The translations under genes were made by a program, and so were the position numbers. From Bacillota bacterium (GTDB taxonomy: Bacteria; Bacillota; Clostridia; Acetivibrionales; DTU013), in contig JAFABI010000073.1 in assembly GCA_023426125.1 (NCBI GenBank), positions 192,560 to 256,559 of the forward strand: 64,000 nucleotides of DNA, written 5' to 3'. The notes below the pieces were generated by a model, which was not told where the DNA came from, did not search any database, and was given only the letters and a program-made list of their open reading frames with translations. Positions within the stretch are counted from its first letter, which is position 1. Each line of letters starts with the position of its first letter. Of this stretch, positions 1-9,800 are shown piece after piece.

Positions 1-1330
1 AAATCGTTCTGCATCTTTCCAGGCTGTAAACGGCGGGATCGCTTCTTTTATCCCCTCTTACGGCAAGCTGGGTAACCCTGCCGGCCGCCGAGGTCTTTAA
101 AATACTCATTCCAAGGACATTCCCTATGTCCGGTATCTTTGCCATGATATCCGAGACCCTGAGGGTTGTCGTCCATGAGTAGACGGGCTCATATTTATCC
201 TCCACGCTTTTCAAGTATGGAAAAGGGCTGCCCCAGACGTTTTCCGAATCTTCCGTTCTTCCGGCGCTGGAAGCAAAATAGAAGATCTGCCCTGCCAGGC
301 TGTTATCATAGGTAATAACCTTGTCTTTGATCTGGTCGATGGCATCATTGCAGGATTTTACCTCAACACTGTAGCCTTTGTATACCTGGCAATGGGTGGT
401 TGCACAAACATCAAAGCCCGTTTTTCCATGTTTGCCCAGATTGTTTATCGTATACATTTTTGAAACCAGTGCCTGTGCTTTTAATGCTTCCGGATGGGAA
501 GTACCGCCTATTTCCGGTGGAATATTTCCATAAAGGTACTCCTGCAGTCCCACAACATTAATGACCGTCATATCACTGCCCGAAAGCCGCCTTACTTCCA
601 ACGCCCCTCGATAGGCCTTATCATTGATGGACAAAACCTGCGGATCGTTTCCCTGTGCCGGCAGGATACGGAATAATGCCGTGTCGCTGCCGAACATGCA
701 GACAGGCTTGCCGGCAGAGTCAAATACGGCAATTCTGTTGGAAGCAGGCTGTGTCACTTCATATGCCCCTTCTCCCAGTACTGCGGCAATATTTGCCGTC
801 TCCTGCTGCGCGGTATTCTGATCCGGATAGAAGCCGGACCAGATTTGCCATGTATCCGCAAACACCGGATAGGCTTGAATTCCTTTCTCGGTATACACCC
901 TTAGCTGTTCGTTCATGGCATTCAGGTCAGGATAGCCGGCTCCCAGCACAATATGGAAAGGCCCGGTTTTCTCTCCGTCCGGGATTGGCGATGCGCTGGA
1001 GCTATATTCTTTCAAACTGCCGTTTGAATTTACATAATAAGCGTCTTTCCTCACACTCAACGGTTTATCCGAAGGATAATCAACGATGGAGGTAAATGCG
1101 TTATCTTTATAAAAACCAAGCGCCAGACCTGCTTTGGCGCTTGCATTGAAACTGGCCAAAGCCGTAGTGACATGCACGGAAGGATCCGAGTAAAACAGAC
1201 CTACCTTTATTGTTTGCGGTATATTGAATGCCGCTCTTGTAGCGGCCAAAGGCCTGATCAGTAAAATTGCCGAAACTAAAATCACCATGCAAGCTATTTT
1301 TTTGCAGCTTTTTTTGTTGAATATGTACAT
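1..1330 (-). CDS. SpoIID/LytB-domain protein (C-terminus cut by window edge)
   Basis: The frame stays open from ATG at 1330 to the left edge (about 443 residues visible, no stop). An N-terminal hydrophobic segment (about residues 10-30) after KKSCKK looks like a signal peptide or anchor. From about residue 250 the protein has the SpoIID/LytB signature: VVGLQEYLYGNIPPEIG, then HPEALKAQA and TGFDVCATTHCQVYKG, then ASSAGRTEDSENVW. SpoIID is a lytic transglycosylase that degrades peptidoglycan during engulfment; other members of the family modify autolysins. The long N-terminal extension makes it an extended SpoIID-domain wall protein rather than canonical SpoIID. An AGAAGGTG ribosome binding site lies 7 bases upstream. 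It diverges from the lysine operon. Confidence 0.85.
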   Translation of the reverse strand, partial: MYIFNKKSCKKIACMVILVSAILLIRPLAATRAAFNIPQTIKVGLFYSDPSVHVTTALASFNASAKAGLALGFYKDNAFTSIVDYPSDKPLSVRKDAYYVNSNGSLKEYSSSASPIPDGEKTGPFHIVLGAGYPDLNAMNEQLRVYTEKGIQAYPVFADTWQIWSGFYPDQNTAQQETANIAAVLGEGAYEVTQPASNRIAVFDSAGKPVCMFGSDTALFRILPAQGNDPQVLSINDKAYRGALEVRRLSGSDMTVINVVGLQEYLYGNIPPEIGGTSHPEALKAQALVSKMYTINNLGKHGKTGFDVCATTHCQVYKGYSVEVKSCNDAIDQIKDKVITYDNSLAGQIFYFASSAGRTEDSENVWGSPFPYLKSVEDKYEPVYSWTTTLRVSDIMAKIPDIGNVLGMSILKTSAAGRVTQLAVRGDKRSDPAVYSLERCRTI

Positions 1331-1530
1331 TTAATTTCACCTTCTCATTCGTAAAGCAGCTTTAAGCCATCCGGTATATCGCTGGATAACTTTTCCCGTT
1401 CCCTGTTTTTATTCGACATTATCTGTGGATCTTCCTTCTATATCGGCTTTATTCATGGATTTTTAATAATTTTGTAATAATTTAAAGGGTCAAATTCAGA
1501 GATATGCCGCATATACTATAAGTAAAACAT

Positions 1531-1559
1531 TTGACAACAGGCATTTGGGGTGTTATGAT
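1531..1559 (+). promoter_or_regulatory. Sigma-A promoter of the lysine operon
   Basis: TTGACA at 1531-1536 and TATGAT at 1554-1559 with a 17-base spacer, about 20 bases before the riboswitch. This is a near-consensus housekeeping promoter, correctly placed to start the leader transcript. Confidence 0.85.
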
Positions 1560-1578
1560 TATTTAAAATATAATAAAA

Positions 1579-1750
1579 TATCGGTAGAGGCGCATTTTTC
1601 AAAAGTACTGAAGTGGAAGGCTACAGGGCCTGTTGATATTGCTGGAAAGGGAAAAATGCCGAAGGAATGGTCTCCTGGAAGATTATCTCCTGGTCATACA
1701 GTCAATAGCTGTACGACTGTCATCAAAATATTTTGGTGGAGCGCTATCTG
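1579..1750 (+). promoter_or_regulatory. Lysine riboswitch (L box)
   Basis: The conserved core blocks of the L box appear in order: GGTAGAGGCGC at 1583, AAAAGTACTGAAG, GGAAAGGGAAAAATGCCGAAGG, CTCCTGG, GTACGACTGTCATC and TGGAGCGCTATCTG ending at 1750. The family binds lysine and switches an expression platform downstream. Here that platform is a strong terminator hairpin at 1795-1824, so lysine should cause premature termination ahead of asd. Length and block order are typical of the class. Confidence 0.93.
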
Positions 1751-1794
1751 TTCTTAAACAAGCCGGTTACGGCCAAGTTTTATTGTTTATACGG

Positions 1795-1824
1795 ACTGCT
1801 GGTACTCTTCCAGCAGTTTTAATT
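1795..1824 (+). terminator. Riboswitch-controlled intrinsic terminator
   Basis: A perfect 8-bp stem, ACTGCTGG (1795-1802) and CCAGCAGT (1810-1817), with a 7-base loop, followed by TTTTAATT. It sits between the L box and the asd ribosome binding site, the expected place for the off-state terminator. Confidence 0.88.
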
Positions 1825-1864
1825 ATTTATACAGGAAATATTATTGTGATTGGAGGAATTTGAA

Positions 1865-2944
1865 ATGGATAAAAAATTAAAAGTCGGTGTCCTTGGCGGC
1901 ACGGGAATGGTCGGTCAAAGATTTGTAACCCTGCTTGACAACCACCCATGGTTTGAAGTCGTATCCGTCGCAGCCAGCGAAAGGTCCGCAGGCCTTCCCT
2001 ATTCCAAAGCTGTGGAAGGCAGATGGAAACTGGAAGCACCAATCCCTGAAAAAGTAAAGGACATCATGGTCAGGAATGTCCTTGAGATTTCACGGGTTGC
2101 CGAAGAAGTGGATATGGTTTTTTGTGCCGTGGATATGAAAAAGGATGAGATAAAGGACCTGGAAGAAAAATATGCAAAGGCGGAGGTTCCCGTAATCTCT
2201 AACAATTCGGCCCACCGGTGGACCGAAGATGTCCCGATGATCATCCCGGAAATCAACCCCGAGCATGCAGCAATTATCGAGAACCAGAAAAAACGCCTGG
2301 GTACAAAAAGAGGTTTTATCGCCGTAAAGTCCAATTGCTCCCTCCAGAGCTATGTACCTCCCATCCATGCCCTGATGGCTTTTGATCCTCAAAAGGTTCT
2401 GGCCTGTACGTACCAGGCAATTTCAGGCGCGGGCAAGGTTTTCAGCGACTGGCCGGAGATCCTGGACAATGTGATTCCTTATATCGGAGGAGAAGAAGAC
2501 AAGAGTGAGAATGAGCCTTTGAAGATCTGGGGAAAAATTGAAGACGGCAAAATCGTCAAGGCCAAAGGTCCGTCAATTTCCGCCCAGTGTTACAGGGTTC
2601 CCGTTTCCGACGGACATATGGCGGCCGTATATATCACTTTCGGGAAAAAGCCTTCCAAAGACGAAATCCTGGCATGCTGGAAGGAGTTCAGCGGAAAGCC
2701 GCAGGCACTCAAGCTTCCCAGCGCGCCGGCGCAGTTCCTGACTTATTTCGACCAGCCCGACAGGCCCCAGGCCAGGCTGGAAAGAAATCTGGAAAATGGA
2801 ATGGGTATCTCTGTCGGACGTCTTCGTGAAGATAACATTTTTGATTATAAATTCACCTGTCTGTCCCATAATACCATTCGAGGCGCGGCGGGCGGCGGCG
2901 TGCTGATGGCCGAGCTCCTGAAAGCCGAAGGGTATCTTGGATAA
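1865..2944 (+). CDS. asd: Aspartate-semialdehyde dehydrogenase
   Basis: 359 aa. It reduces aspartyl phosphate to aspartate semialdehyde with NADPH, the branch point to lysine/diaminopimelate and threonine/methionine. The N-terminal GGTGMVGQRF (about 11-20) is the NADP-binding loop; the catalytic cysteine is in KSNCSLQSY (Cys158), and the substrate histidine in VSDGHMAAV. The motif set and length fit the archaeal/fungal-type branch of the family rather than the E. coli type. The start is ATG 1865, with GGAGG at 1852-1856; an in-frame TTG at 1850 lies on that ribosome binding site. First gene of the riboswitch-controlled operon. Confidence 0.95.
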   Translation: MDKKLKVGVLGGTGMVGQRFVTLLDNHPWFEVVSVAASERSAGLPYSKAVEGRWKLEAPIPEKVKDIMVRNVLEISRVAEEVDMVFCAVDMKKDEIKDLEEKYAKAEVPVISNNSAHRWTEDVPMIIPEINPEHAAIIENQKKRLGTKRGFIAVKSNCSLQSYVPPIHALMAFDPQKVLACTYQAISGAGKVFSDWPEILDNVIPYIGGEEDKSENEPLKIWGKIEDGKIVKAKGPSISAQCYRVPVSDGHMAAVYITFGKKPSKDEILACWKEFSGKPQALKLPSAPAQFLTYFDQPDRPQARLERNLENGMGISVGRLREDNIFDYKFTCLSHNTIRGAAGGGVLMAELLKAEGYLG

Positions 2945-2982
2945 ATCCGGAACCATTTATTTTAGAAAGGGGATGTTTGTTT

Positions 2983-3870
2983 ATGAGAAAGTGCATTTTT
3001 ACAGGTTCGGGTGTTGCAATTGTAACTCCTTTCACAAAGGATGGAGTCGATTTTGATAAACTTGGCGAATTGATCGAATTTCAAATTAAGGGAAAAACCG
3101 ACGCCATCATTATTTGCGGCACAACGGGTGAAGCATCGACAATGCCTGACAATGAACATATTTCAGTCATTGAGTACACGGTGAAGAAAGTCAACAAAAG
3201 GCTTCCGGTCATCGCGGGCACAGGCAGCAACGATACGAAGCACGCCGTCCATTTGAGCAAGAGGGCCGAAGAAGTAGGCGCGGATGCGATCTTGAGCGTT
3301 ACGCCCTATTATAACAAGACTACGCAAAAAGGCTTGTATGAGCATTTCAAGTTGATTGCCAATCATTTGAGCATTCCTGTAATCTTGTACAATGTTCCTT
3401 CCCGGACCAATCTGAATATTAATCCCGAAACGGTGAAACAATTATCGGAAATTGAAAACATCGTTGCCATAAAGGAATGCAACCTGAATCAGGTCGGAGA
3501 TATCATCAATCTTTGCGGTCCCGATTTTACAGTGTATTCCGGCGAAGACGGACTTGTTGTCCCCCTGATGTCTCTCGGAGGCAAGGGCGTAATCTCGGTA
3601 ATGGCCAATATTATTCCCGAAGATACGCATGATATGGCTGCCGCATACCTCTCCGGTGATGTCGACGGAGCAAGGAAAATACAGCTGAAGACCCTCAATC
3701 TTATCAAAGGATTGTTTTCAGAGGTGAGCCCGGTTCCCATAAAGGCTGCCATGAATCTTATGGGAATGAAGGCAGGACAGTGCAGAATGCCTCTGGTTGA
3801 GATTTCGGAAAGAAATCTGGAATTTCTGCGGTCGGTGATGAAGGAATACGGCTTGAAAATATATACATGA
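2983..3870 (+). CDS. dapA: 4-hydroxy-tetrahydrodipicolinate synthase
   Basis: 295 aa, a normal length. It condenses pyruvate with aspartate semialdehyde in diaminopimelate synthesis. The TIM-barrel motifs are intact: GTTGEAST near residue 46, the tyrosine of LYNVPSRT (Tyr136), and the Schiff-base lysine in VAIKECN (Lys164). The start is ATG 2983, preceded by AAAGGGG; TTG 2977 in frame is too close to the ribosome binding site. It follows asd by 38 bases in the same operon. Confidence 0.96.
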   Translation: MRKCIFTGSGVAIVTPFTKDGVDFDKLGELIEFQIKGKTDAIIICGTTGEASTMPDNEHISVIEYTVKKVNKRLPVIAGTGSNDTKHAVHLSKRAEEVGADAILSVTPYYNKTTQKGLYEHFKLIANHLSIPVILYNVPSRTNLNINPETVKQLSEIENIVAIKECNLNQVGDIINLCGPDFTVYSGEDGLVVPLMSLGGKGVISVMANIIPEDTHDMAAAYLSGDVDGARKIQLKTLNLIKGLFSEVSPVPIKAAMNLMGMKAGQCRMPLVEISERNLEFLRSVMKEYGLKIYT

Positions 3871-3886
3871 ACAGGAAGTGTTTCCA

Positions 3887-4645
3887 ATGATAAATATACT
3901 GATGAGCGGCTGCAACGGGAAAATGGGACAGGTGATTTCCAGACTATCGGAGCAGTACAGTGATTTGAAAATTGCTGCAGGTTTTGATATCTTCGACTCC
4001 GGCAGAAATAGCTACCCGGTTTTTTCAAACCTTGAACAATGCAGGGAAAATATCGATGTAATCATCGACTTCTCAAACCCTGATGCATTGGAAAATATCC
4101 TGAGGTTTGCCGTAGAGAGAAGGCTCCCCATTATTGTCGCCACTACCGGCATCTCCCTGAGTCAGAAAAAGCTGCTGGAATCGGCTGCAAGAGTTATTCC
4201 CGTGTTCTTTTCGGCCAACATGTCTCTCGGAGTCAACCTGATTATGGATCTGGTCCGTAAGGCTGCAAAGGTGCTGGAGCCTAATTTCGACATCGAAATT
4301 ATTGAAAAGCACCATAATCAGAAGCTTGATGCTCCCAGCGGCACTGCCCTTGCCATCGCGGATTCCATTAACTCTGCCCTGGAGCAGAAGCAGGAGTATA
4401 TCTATGACAGACACTCCCGCAGGAAAAAAAGAAGCAGAGCGGAAATAGGGATTCACGCTGTCCGCGGAGGCACCATCGTCGGCGAGCATTCCATTATCTT
4501 CGCCGGCAATGATGAAGTCATCGAAATAAGCCACTCAGCCATGTCGAAGGACATCTTCGGAACCGGGGCTCTTAGAGCCGCAAAATTTATCCACGGAAAA
4601 GCACCCGGCATGTATGATATGAACGATTTAATCACGTCAGAGTAG
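3887..4645 (+). CDS. dapB: 4-hydroxy-tetrahydrodipicolinate reductase
   Basis: 252 aa. It reduces the DapA product to tetrahydrodipicolinate with NAD(P)H. The Rossmann motif SGCNGKMGQ is at the N-terminus, and the family signature EIIEKHHNQKLDAPSGTA is intact, followed by VRGGTIVGEH. The chosen start is ATG 3887, 8 bases after AGGAAG; GTG 3878 in frame overlaps the ribosome binding site. It lies 16 bases after dapA. Confidence 0.95.
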   Translation: MINILMSGCNGKMGQVISRLSEQYSDLKIAAGFDIFDSGRNSYPVFSNLEQCRENIDVIIDFSNPDALENILRFAVERRLPIIVATTGISLSQKKLLESAARVIPVFFSANMSLGVNLIMDLVRKAAKVLEPNFDIEIIEKHHNQKLDAPSGTALAIADSINSALEQKQEYIYDRHSRRKKRSRAEIGIHAVRGGTIVGEHSIIFAGNDEVIEISHSAMSKDIFGTGALRAAKFIHGKAPGMYDMNDLITSE

Positions 4646-4672
4646 GGTAAAGATTTAATGGAGGTGAAAGCA

Positions 4673-5146
4673 ATGTCGGAAAAACCCATTACCAAGGTCA
4701 ATATTACTTATAATGTAGCTCTGGTTACCATCGAGAATATTCCGAACAACCCCCGGCTGGTTTCGGATATATTCAACACCATTGCGCAGCAAAAAATCAA
4801 TATTGACATGATCAGTCAGGCTCCCCCCTTTCGCGGGTCCCTGAGTATTTCCTTCAGCCTGCCTTCCGATGACCTTGTAAAGGCACTCAGTTCACTGAAC
4901 AAATTCAAAAAAAGCATCAAGGATCTGCAGATAGAAATCGATGCGGACAACACCAAGCTCCAGGTATATGGAGAAGCCATGCGGGATATTCCGGGCGTGG
5001 CTGCCGGACTTTTCACCGTTCTGGCAAACGAAGGCGTGGAAATCAAGCTGGTAACCACATCGGAGGTGGATATTTCATACCTGATCTATGAAAAGGACGT
5101 TGATAAAGCAATGAACGCAATCAAAAAGGAATATAACATTAATTAA
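4673..5146 (+). CDS. Stand-alone ACT-domain protein, aspartokinase regulatory-subunit-like
   Basis: 157 aa made of two ACT domains: the first from about residue 5 (VNITYNVALVTIENIP) with the NIDMISQAP strand, the second from about residue 85, containing DIPGVAAGLFTVLANEGVEIKLVTTSEVDISYLI. This matches the C-terminal regulatory half of aspartokinases, but no kinase domain is present. In Bacillus a similar polypeptide arises as the beta subunit of a lysine-sensitive aspartokinase from an internal start. Here it is a separate gene, the last in the lysine operon, 27 bases after dapB. The start is ATG 4673 behind GGAGGTG; ATG 4658 precedes that site. A role as a lysine-sensing partner of an aspartokinase encoded elsewhere is inference. 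Confidence 0.85.
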   Translation: MSEKPITKVNITYNVALVTIENIPNNPRLVSDIFNTIAQQKINIDMISQAPPFRGSLSISFSLPSDDLVKALSSLNKFKKSIKDLQIEIDADNTKLQVYGEAMRDIPGVAAGLFTVLANEGVEIKLVTTSEVDISYLIYEKDVDKAMNAIKKEYNIN

Positions 5147-5153
5147 GCACTGG

Positions 5154-5377
5154 CGGAAATATAAACTTCCGATAATCTTTTCCGGGGAACTACGCTTTGG
5201 TAGGTTGCATAGGCGAGCAGCAAGCTTTAGCTTGCGACCAGCCCGCTCCATTCCCCAGAAAAGAATCGGAAGTAATATTTCCGGTGCTCCTAAGTACCGG
5301 TGAAAATGCAACTTCCCGTTTTTCTTTAAATACAGCCCTTTGCGGCCGACTTATCGAAAAACGGGAAGTTCTATTTT
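5154..5377. repeat. Nested inverted-repeat region between converging operons
   Basis: A long imperfect inverted pair, 5154-5189 against 5251-5283 (CGGAAATAT, CTTCCGAT and CTTTTCCGGGGAA matched by their complements), encloses a small GCAAGC/GCTTGC hairpin. A second perfect 15-bp stem follows: AACTTCCCGTTTTTC (5310-5324) and its complement (5356-5370), with a 31-base loop and then CTATTTTT. A CCGGT/ACCGG hairpin lies between them. The second stem could terminate the lysine operon; the first may be a decayed mobile repeat or a structured RNA. No gene is visible here. Confidence 0.7.
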
Positions 5378-5438
5378 TGATACTCCTGATACTATAGCCA
5401 AACAAACCTTGATCTATTGGCATGTATGCGCTGTAATA

Positions 5439-6470
5439 CTAAAAGTATCTTTTTATCTCGGTTGAGTCGTCTCCCCCGTTGTCGTCATTATTGTTTCCTG
5501 AGCTTCCGGTATCGTTGCTGTCGTCAGTATATTCCTCTTCCTCGGCTTCATCCTCTTCGTCTTCGGTTTCATCCTGCTCTTCGTCTTCGTCTTCGTCATC
5601 CTCTTCCTCATCCTGGGCGGCAGGTTCCTCTTCCCTTACCATAAATTTAATCAGTTTGGGATAAACATAAAAATTGGTGATCATCCCGATCAGGCTGACG
5701 GTAAGGAAAGCATAAAGAATCAAGCCGATAATCTGGCTGAAGGGTATGATCATTCCAAAGGTAAGGAACAAAATGAACATACAAAGGAGCAAAATCCCGA
5801 TATTGGGGAACAGCTTGATGATGGCAAATATCAAGGCATTCTTGTAAAGCTGCTTTATTGTGAGGTGGAAGGTCACCAGCATGGGATAAATATATATGTG
5901 CATGATCATGAAGATTACAAACATCATGATCATCAGGGTGGTGCCTATGGTCATGAGCAGATTGCCTCCGCCCAGGATAATATAGGCTCTGATGGACCAT
6001 ATCATCAACAAGGTGACAAAAAAACCGATAACGGATACAATAATGCTCTGCTTTAAATTTTTAAGGGCATTTTCCTTGAAATCACCCCAGATAAAAGCAT
6101 GCTCTTCCCTGCAATAGTTCCTCAGGACATAGGTGAAGCCGGCCTGGGCCGGTCCTACCGTTACCATGGGTATGCAGAGCAGGCCGGACAAAAGGATGAA
6201 CTTCAGAAATATATCGCTGATCAAAGCATCCGCGTCGCCCATAGCCTCGGGTATGATGTTGGGAAACAGGAATAATGCCGCAAACATTCCCAGAATGATT
6301 GCCGGAAGGTTGAAAATATTAAACATCAGATTCATTTTAATCAGATTCCAGAATTTTCTTTGGAATATCTCGAAAAACACCAGAATCCGGGCCTTTTTTG
6401 GTGCATCCTCGGGATTTGGAACCCCGGGACCCGGTTTTGTATAATCAAAAAAACCGAAAAAACCTGCCAT
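5439..6470 (-). CDS. YesL-like (DUF624) membrane protein with long acidic C-terminal tail
   Basis: 343 aa. It has about six hydrophobic segments between residues 45 and 275 (for example LIKMNLMFNIFNLPAIILG near the start and GILLLCMFILFLTFGMIIP later) and the DUF624 pattern GPAQAGFTYVLRNY. The function of the family is not established; members often sit near sugar transport genes. The last 60 or so residues are almost entirely Asp/Glu, then Asn/Gly/Asp (EEEDDEDEDEEQDE and similar), encoded by GAA/GAC/GAT repeats. The ribosome binding site AGAGGA lies 7 bases before ATG 6470. It converges with the lysine operon. Confidence 0.8.
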   Translation of the reverse strand: MAGFFGFFDYTKPGPGVPNPEDAPKKARILVFFEIFQRKFWNLIKMNLMFNIFNLPAIILGMFAALFLFPNIIPEAMGDADALISDIFLKFILLSGLLCIPMVTVGPAQAGFTYVLRNYCREEHAFIWGDFKENALKNLKQSIIVSVIGFFVTLLMIWSIRAYIILGGGNLLMTIGTTLMIMMFVIFMIMHIYIYPMLVTFHLTIKQLYKNALIFAIIKLFPNIGILLLCMFILFLTFGMIIPFSQIIGLILYAFLTVSLIGMITNFYVYPKLIKFMVREEEPAAQDEEEDDEDEDEEQDETEDEEDEAEEEEYTDDSNDTGSSGNNNDDNGGDDSTEIKRYF

Positions 6471-6606
6471 TTGTACAATCCTCTTTTCATGTTTTTGTAT
6501 TCGTTTTAAGCTGATAAAGGCTTTCTATCCCGCTAGATTTTATTTTATCAGCACTGTGTCCATTATTCAATACATTTTATTCCCAATATTTTTTTACTTA
6601 AAGGTA

Positions 6607-6635
6607 TTGACACCCATTGCTTATGTCTGTATAAT
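6607..6635 (+). promoter_or_regulatory. tRNA-Leu promoter
   Basis: TTGACA at 6607-6612 and TATAAT at 6630-6635, both exact consensus with a 17-base spacer, 38 bases before the mature tRNA 5' end. Confidence 0.9.
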
Positions 6636-6673
6636 TGATTTTGCTGATGAACTGAGATTTCAGCACGCTGCGC

Positions 6674-6757
6674 GCGGTCGTGGCGGAACTGGCAGACGCG
6701 TACGTTTGAGGGGCGTATGGTAATACCGTATGGGTTCAAGTCCCATCGACCGCACCA
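6674..6757 (+). tRNA. tRNA-Leu (anticodon GAG)
   Basis: The acceptor GCGGTCG pairs with CGACCGC before ACCA. The D-arm carries the leucine-type AACTGGCAGAC. The anticodon stem TACGT/GCGTA encloses TTGAGGG, so the anticodon is GAG (CUC/CUU). A long class II variable arm is followed by the T-arm GGGTTCAAGTCCC. CCA is encoded at 6755-6757. Confidence 0.95.
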
Positions 6758-6780
6758 AAAAAAATGAAAATTTTAATACA

Positions 6781-6812
6781 AAAATAGCCGACCGTAATAG
6801 ACGGCTATTTTT
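6781..6812. terminator. Intrinsic terminator after tRNA-Leu, possibly bidirectional
   Basis: AAAATAGCCG (6781-6790) pairs with CGGCTATTTT, followed by further T residues. It ends the tRNA transcript and, read leftward, could also end the xylan operon that stops at 6843. Confidence 0.8.
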
Positions 6813-6842
6813 GCTTTGTCATTTTGTTCTCTCCTTCACTCC

Positions 6843-9800
6843 TTATATCTCCGCCTTCAGCGGAGCTTGCCCGTATAGCTTGACGCTTCTTGCGTCCGGC
6901 TGGGTAAAACCCAGATAGAGCGTTCTCTTACCCGCGGCCTCTCTGACATCGCCATTTGAGTCATAGCGGTGAAATGCCGAAGCACTGATGGCCAGCGTGA
7001 CCTTTGCGCTCTCGCCCTGCTCCAGATACACCGGCTTGACAGCGGCAAGACTCCAGCGTTCCTTTTCGCCCTCTGCCCGGGCATAGAGCTGAACCGTCTC
7101 TCTTGCGGCAATACCTCCGATATTGCTGACAGTCGCGCTAACGCTGTCACAGTCAGCCTCAAGGTCCTGGATGACAAACTTGCCGTAACCGATGCCGAAG
7201 CCAAAGGGATACAGGGCCTCACCCTTGAAGTAGCGATAGGTGCGGTTTTCCATGCTGTAATCACGGAAATCCGGCAGGTCCGTGGTGGCGCGATAGAAGG
7301 TCACAGGCAGCTTGCCGCTGGGGCTGAACTTTCCAAACAGCGCCTCCGCAATGGCCAGGCCGCCCTGGGCGCCGGGATAGAAGGCCTGGAGTATGCCGTT
7401 GACCTTTGCGTCCGCAGCCCCCAATGTCAATGCGCTTCCGCAAACCAGCACAACGATGACGGGCTTGCTGTTTGCCGCTTTAAGGACGGTTTCAACCAGC
7501 GCCTGCTGACGGCCCGGCAGCTCAAGCCCCAGCTTGTCTCCACCAGAGAACTCGTTGGAAGCGTCGCCCTCCTCGCCTTCTATGTCGGCATCCAGGCCTA
7601 AGACAAGGACGATGGCGTCGCTGTGCTTTGCCACAGCTGCGGCCTCTGCCAGCCGGTCATCCCCCAGGCCCAGATTGCTGATGCTATTCTTATACAGATG
7701 GCAGCCCAAAGCGTAGAACACACGGACATCCTCCGCCCCGGCCACTGCGCGGATGCCGTCAAGGACAGTGATATGCTGGCTTGCCGTTCCCTCGTAGTTG
7801 CCCTGGAGCGCACGGCGGGAGTCGGCGTTAGGCCCGATAACGCCGATGGTCTTGATCCCTTTCAGCGGCAAAGCGCCGTCGTTTTTCAGCAATACCAGGC
7901 TCCGGCGCGCCGCCTCAAGATTGAGTCTGCGATGCGCTTCCGAGTCCACCGCCTCATATGGGATAGCGGCATATTTCTCATTTTCCGGCGCGCCCAAAAG
8001 CCCCAGACGCATACGCGACACAAAAAGCCGCGTGACGGCGGTGTCGATCTGCTCTTCTGTAAGCAGCCCCTCCCGAATAGCCTGGAGGCAATAGCCAAAG
8101 AGATTGCCGCAGTTGATGTCGCAGCCATTGCTGATGGCAAGTGCTACGCTCTCCACAGGGGTCCCGGTGACCCTGTGGTTCTCATGGAAGTCCTTGATGG
8201 CCCAGCAGTCAGAGACCACATGGCCGTCAAAACCCCATTTGCCGCGAAGTATCTCCTTCAGAAGCAGCCTGGAGCCGCAGCAAGGTTCGCCAAGGGTGCG
8301 GTTGTATGCGCCCATCACAGCCTCCACGCCGCCCTCCCTGACAGCGGCTTCAAATGCCGCCAGGTAGGTGTTCCAGAGATCGTAACGGTCTACAATGGCA
8401 TTAAATTCATGCCTTTCGCTCTCGGGACCCGAATGAACGGCAAAATGCTTGGCGCAGGCGGCGACCTTCAGGCTGTCGCGGTCCTCGCCCTGCAAGCCTT
8501 TGATAAATGCCACACCCAAACGCGCCGTGAGAAAGGGGTCCTCGCCATAGGTCTCATGTCCCCTGCCCCAGCGCGGGTCACGGAAGATATTAATATTGGG
8601 AGACCAGAAGGTCAGCCCTTTGTATATGTCGTGGTCGCCTTCCTCCTGGGCGGCGTTAAATTTGGCGCGTCCTTCGGTGGAGATAACGCCGGCAACCTCG
8701 CGCAGAAACACCGGGTCAAAGGTTGCCGCCAGCGCGATGGCCTGGGGGAACATGGTGGCAGTGCCGGCGCGGGCCACCCCGTGGAGGGCTTCGTTCCACC
8801 AGTTATAGGACGGGATATTCAGCCGCTTGACCGCAGACGCGCCATGGAGCATCTGGCTGACCTTTTCTTCAAGGGTCATCCGGGCGACAAGGTCCGCTGC
8901 TTCTTTTTTGATATCGTACCTGCTCATTTCTTCTTCCCTCTCTTTTATCTCAAACGGCGAGGCGGGCAGCCCTTCTTTGTTGTAAAGCCTTGCCTGCTCA
9001 GGTGCGTTTTCCCAACCGAAACGCGCGGCATGGGGCCTTTTAATTGCCGGACAGGTCAATCTCACCGTGTCTGCGCTGATCACTGCCGCCGCCGGGACAA
9101 ATTCCCCGTCTTTTCCACTGATTTCAAATCCCGTCAAAGGATTGTTGGGCGAGAACAAACCACCCCTCGCATGGTCAAAGAACAGCACCAGCGTATTGCC
9201 CTCGGCCCGCGCTTCGCGAATCAGCGGCCCTGAGCAGACGATATCCTCGCCATAGGCACATTGGATGGCCGCCAGGGCAAGACGCTGTCCCACAGCCTCC
9301 TTGTCCAGCGGATGAAGGTCATTATACTCGCCCACGTCGATGGTGACGACCATTGCGGTGTTTGGGATTTTCAGCGATCTTCGCTGCTGCTCGCGAAGCA
9401 GCGGCCAGAACTGTCCTTCGGCATATTTGTAGTTGGGAAGCTGCACATAGAGAAACGGAATCCCGCCCCAATGCCTGCGCCAGCCGTTGACCAAAATCTC
9501 AAACTTCTCGCCGTACCGCTCCGGCCTGCCGGAGTCGGTCTCTCCCTGATACCATAGGACACCCTTGACAGCCAGATTCGTCAAAGGCGTAATCATGCCA
9601 TTGTAGAGGCCTGTGGGCGTATAGTGGAACTGTCTGCCGGGAAGCAGAGGAGAAATGGCGGCCCCCCGGCGGTATCTCCAATTTCCCTCCAGTGACAGCG
9701 TTTGTTCCCCGCAGCTTATGGCATGCAGCTTGTTTTCCACAACACCGCCGCAGCCATAAAAGCTTAACAAGCGGAGCGCCACCACGCAACGCCCCTTCGG

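Noticed and set aside
1545..1863. Two short plus-strand open frames before asd
   Set aside because: They overlap the lysine riboswitch and its terminator, which explain the conservation.
7623..9233. 536-residue plus-strand open frame
   Set aside because: It lies wholly antisense to the GH3 part, has no family motifs and is explained by high G+C on the coding strand.
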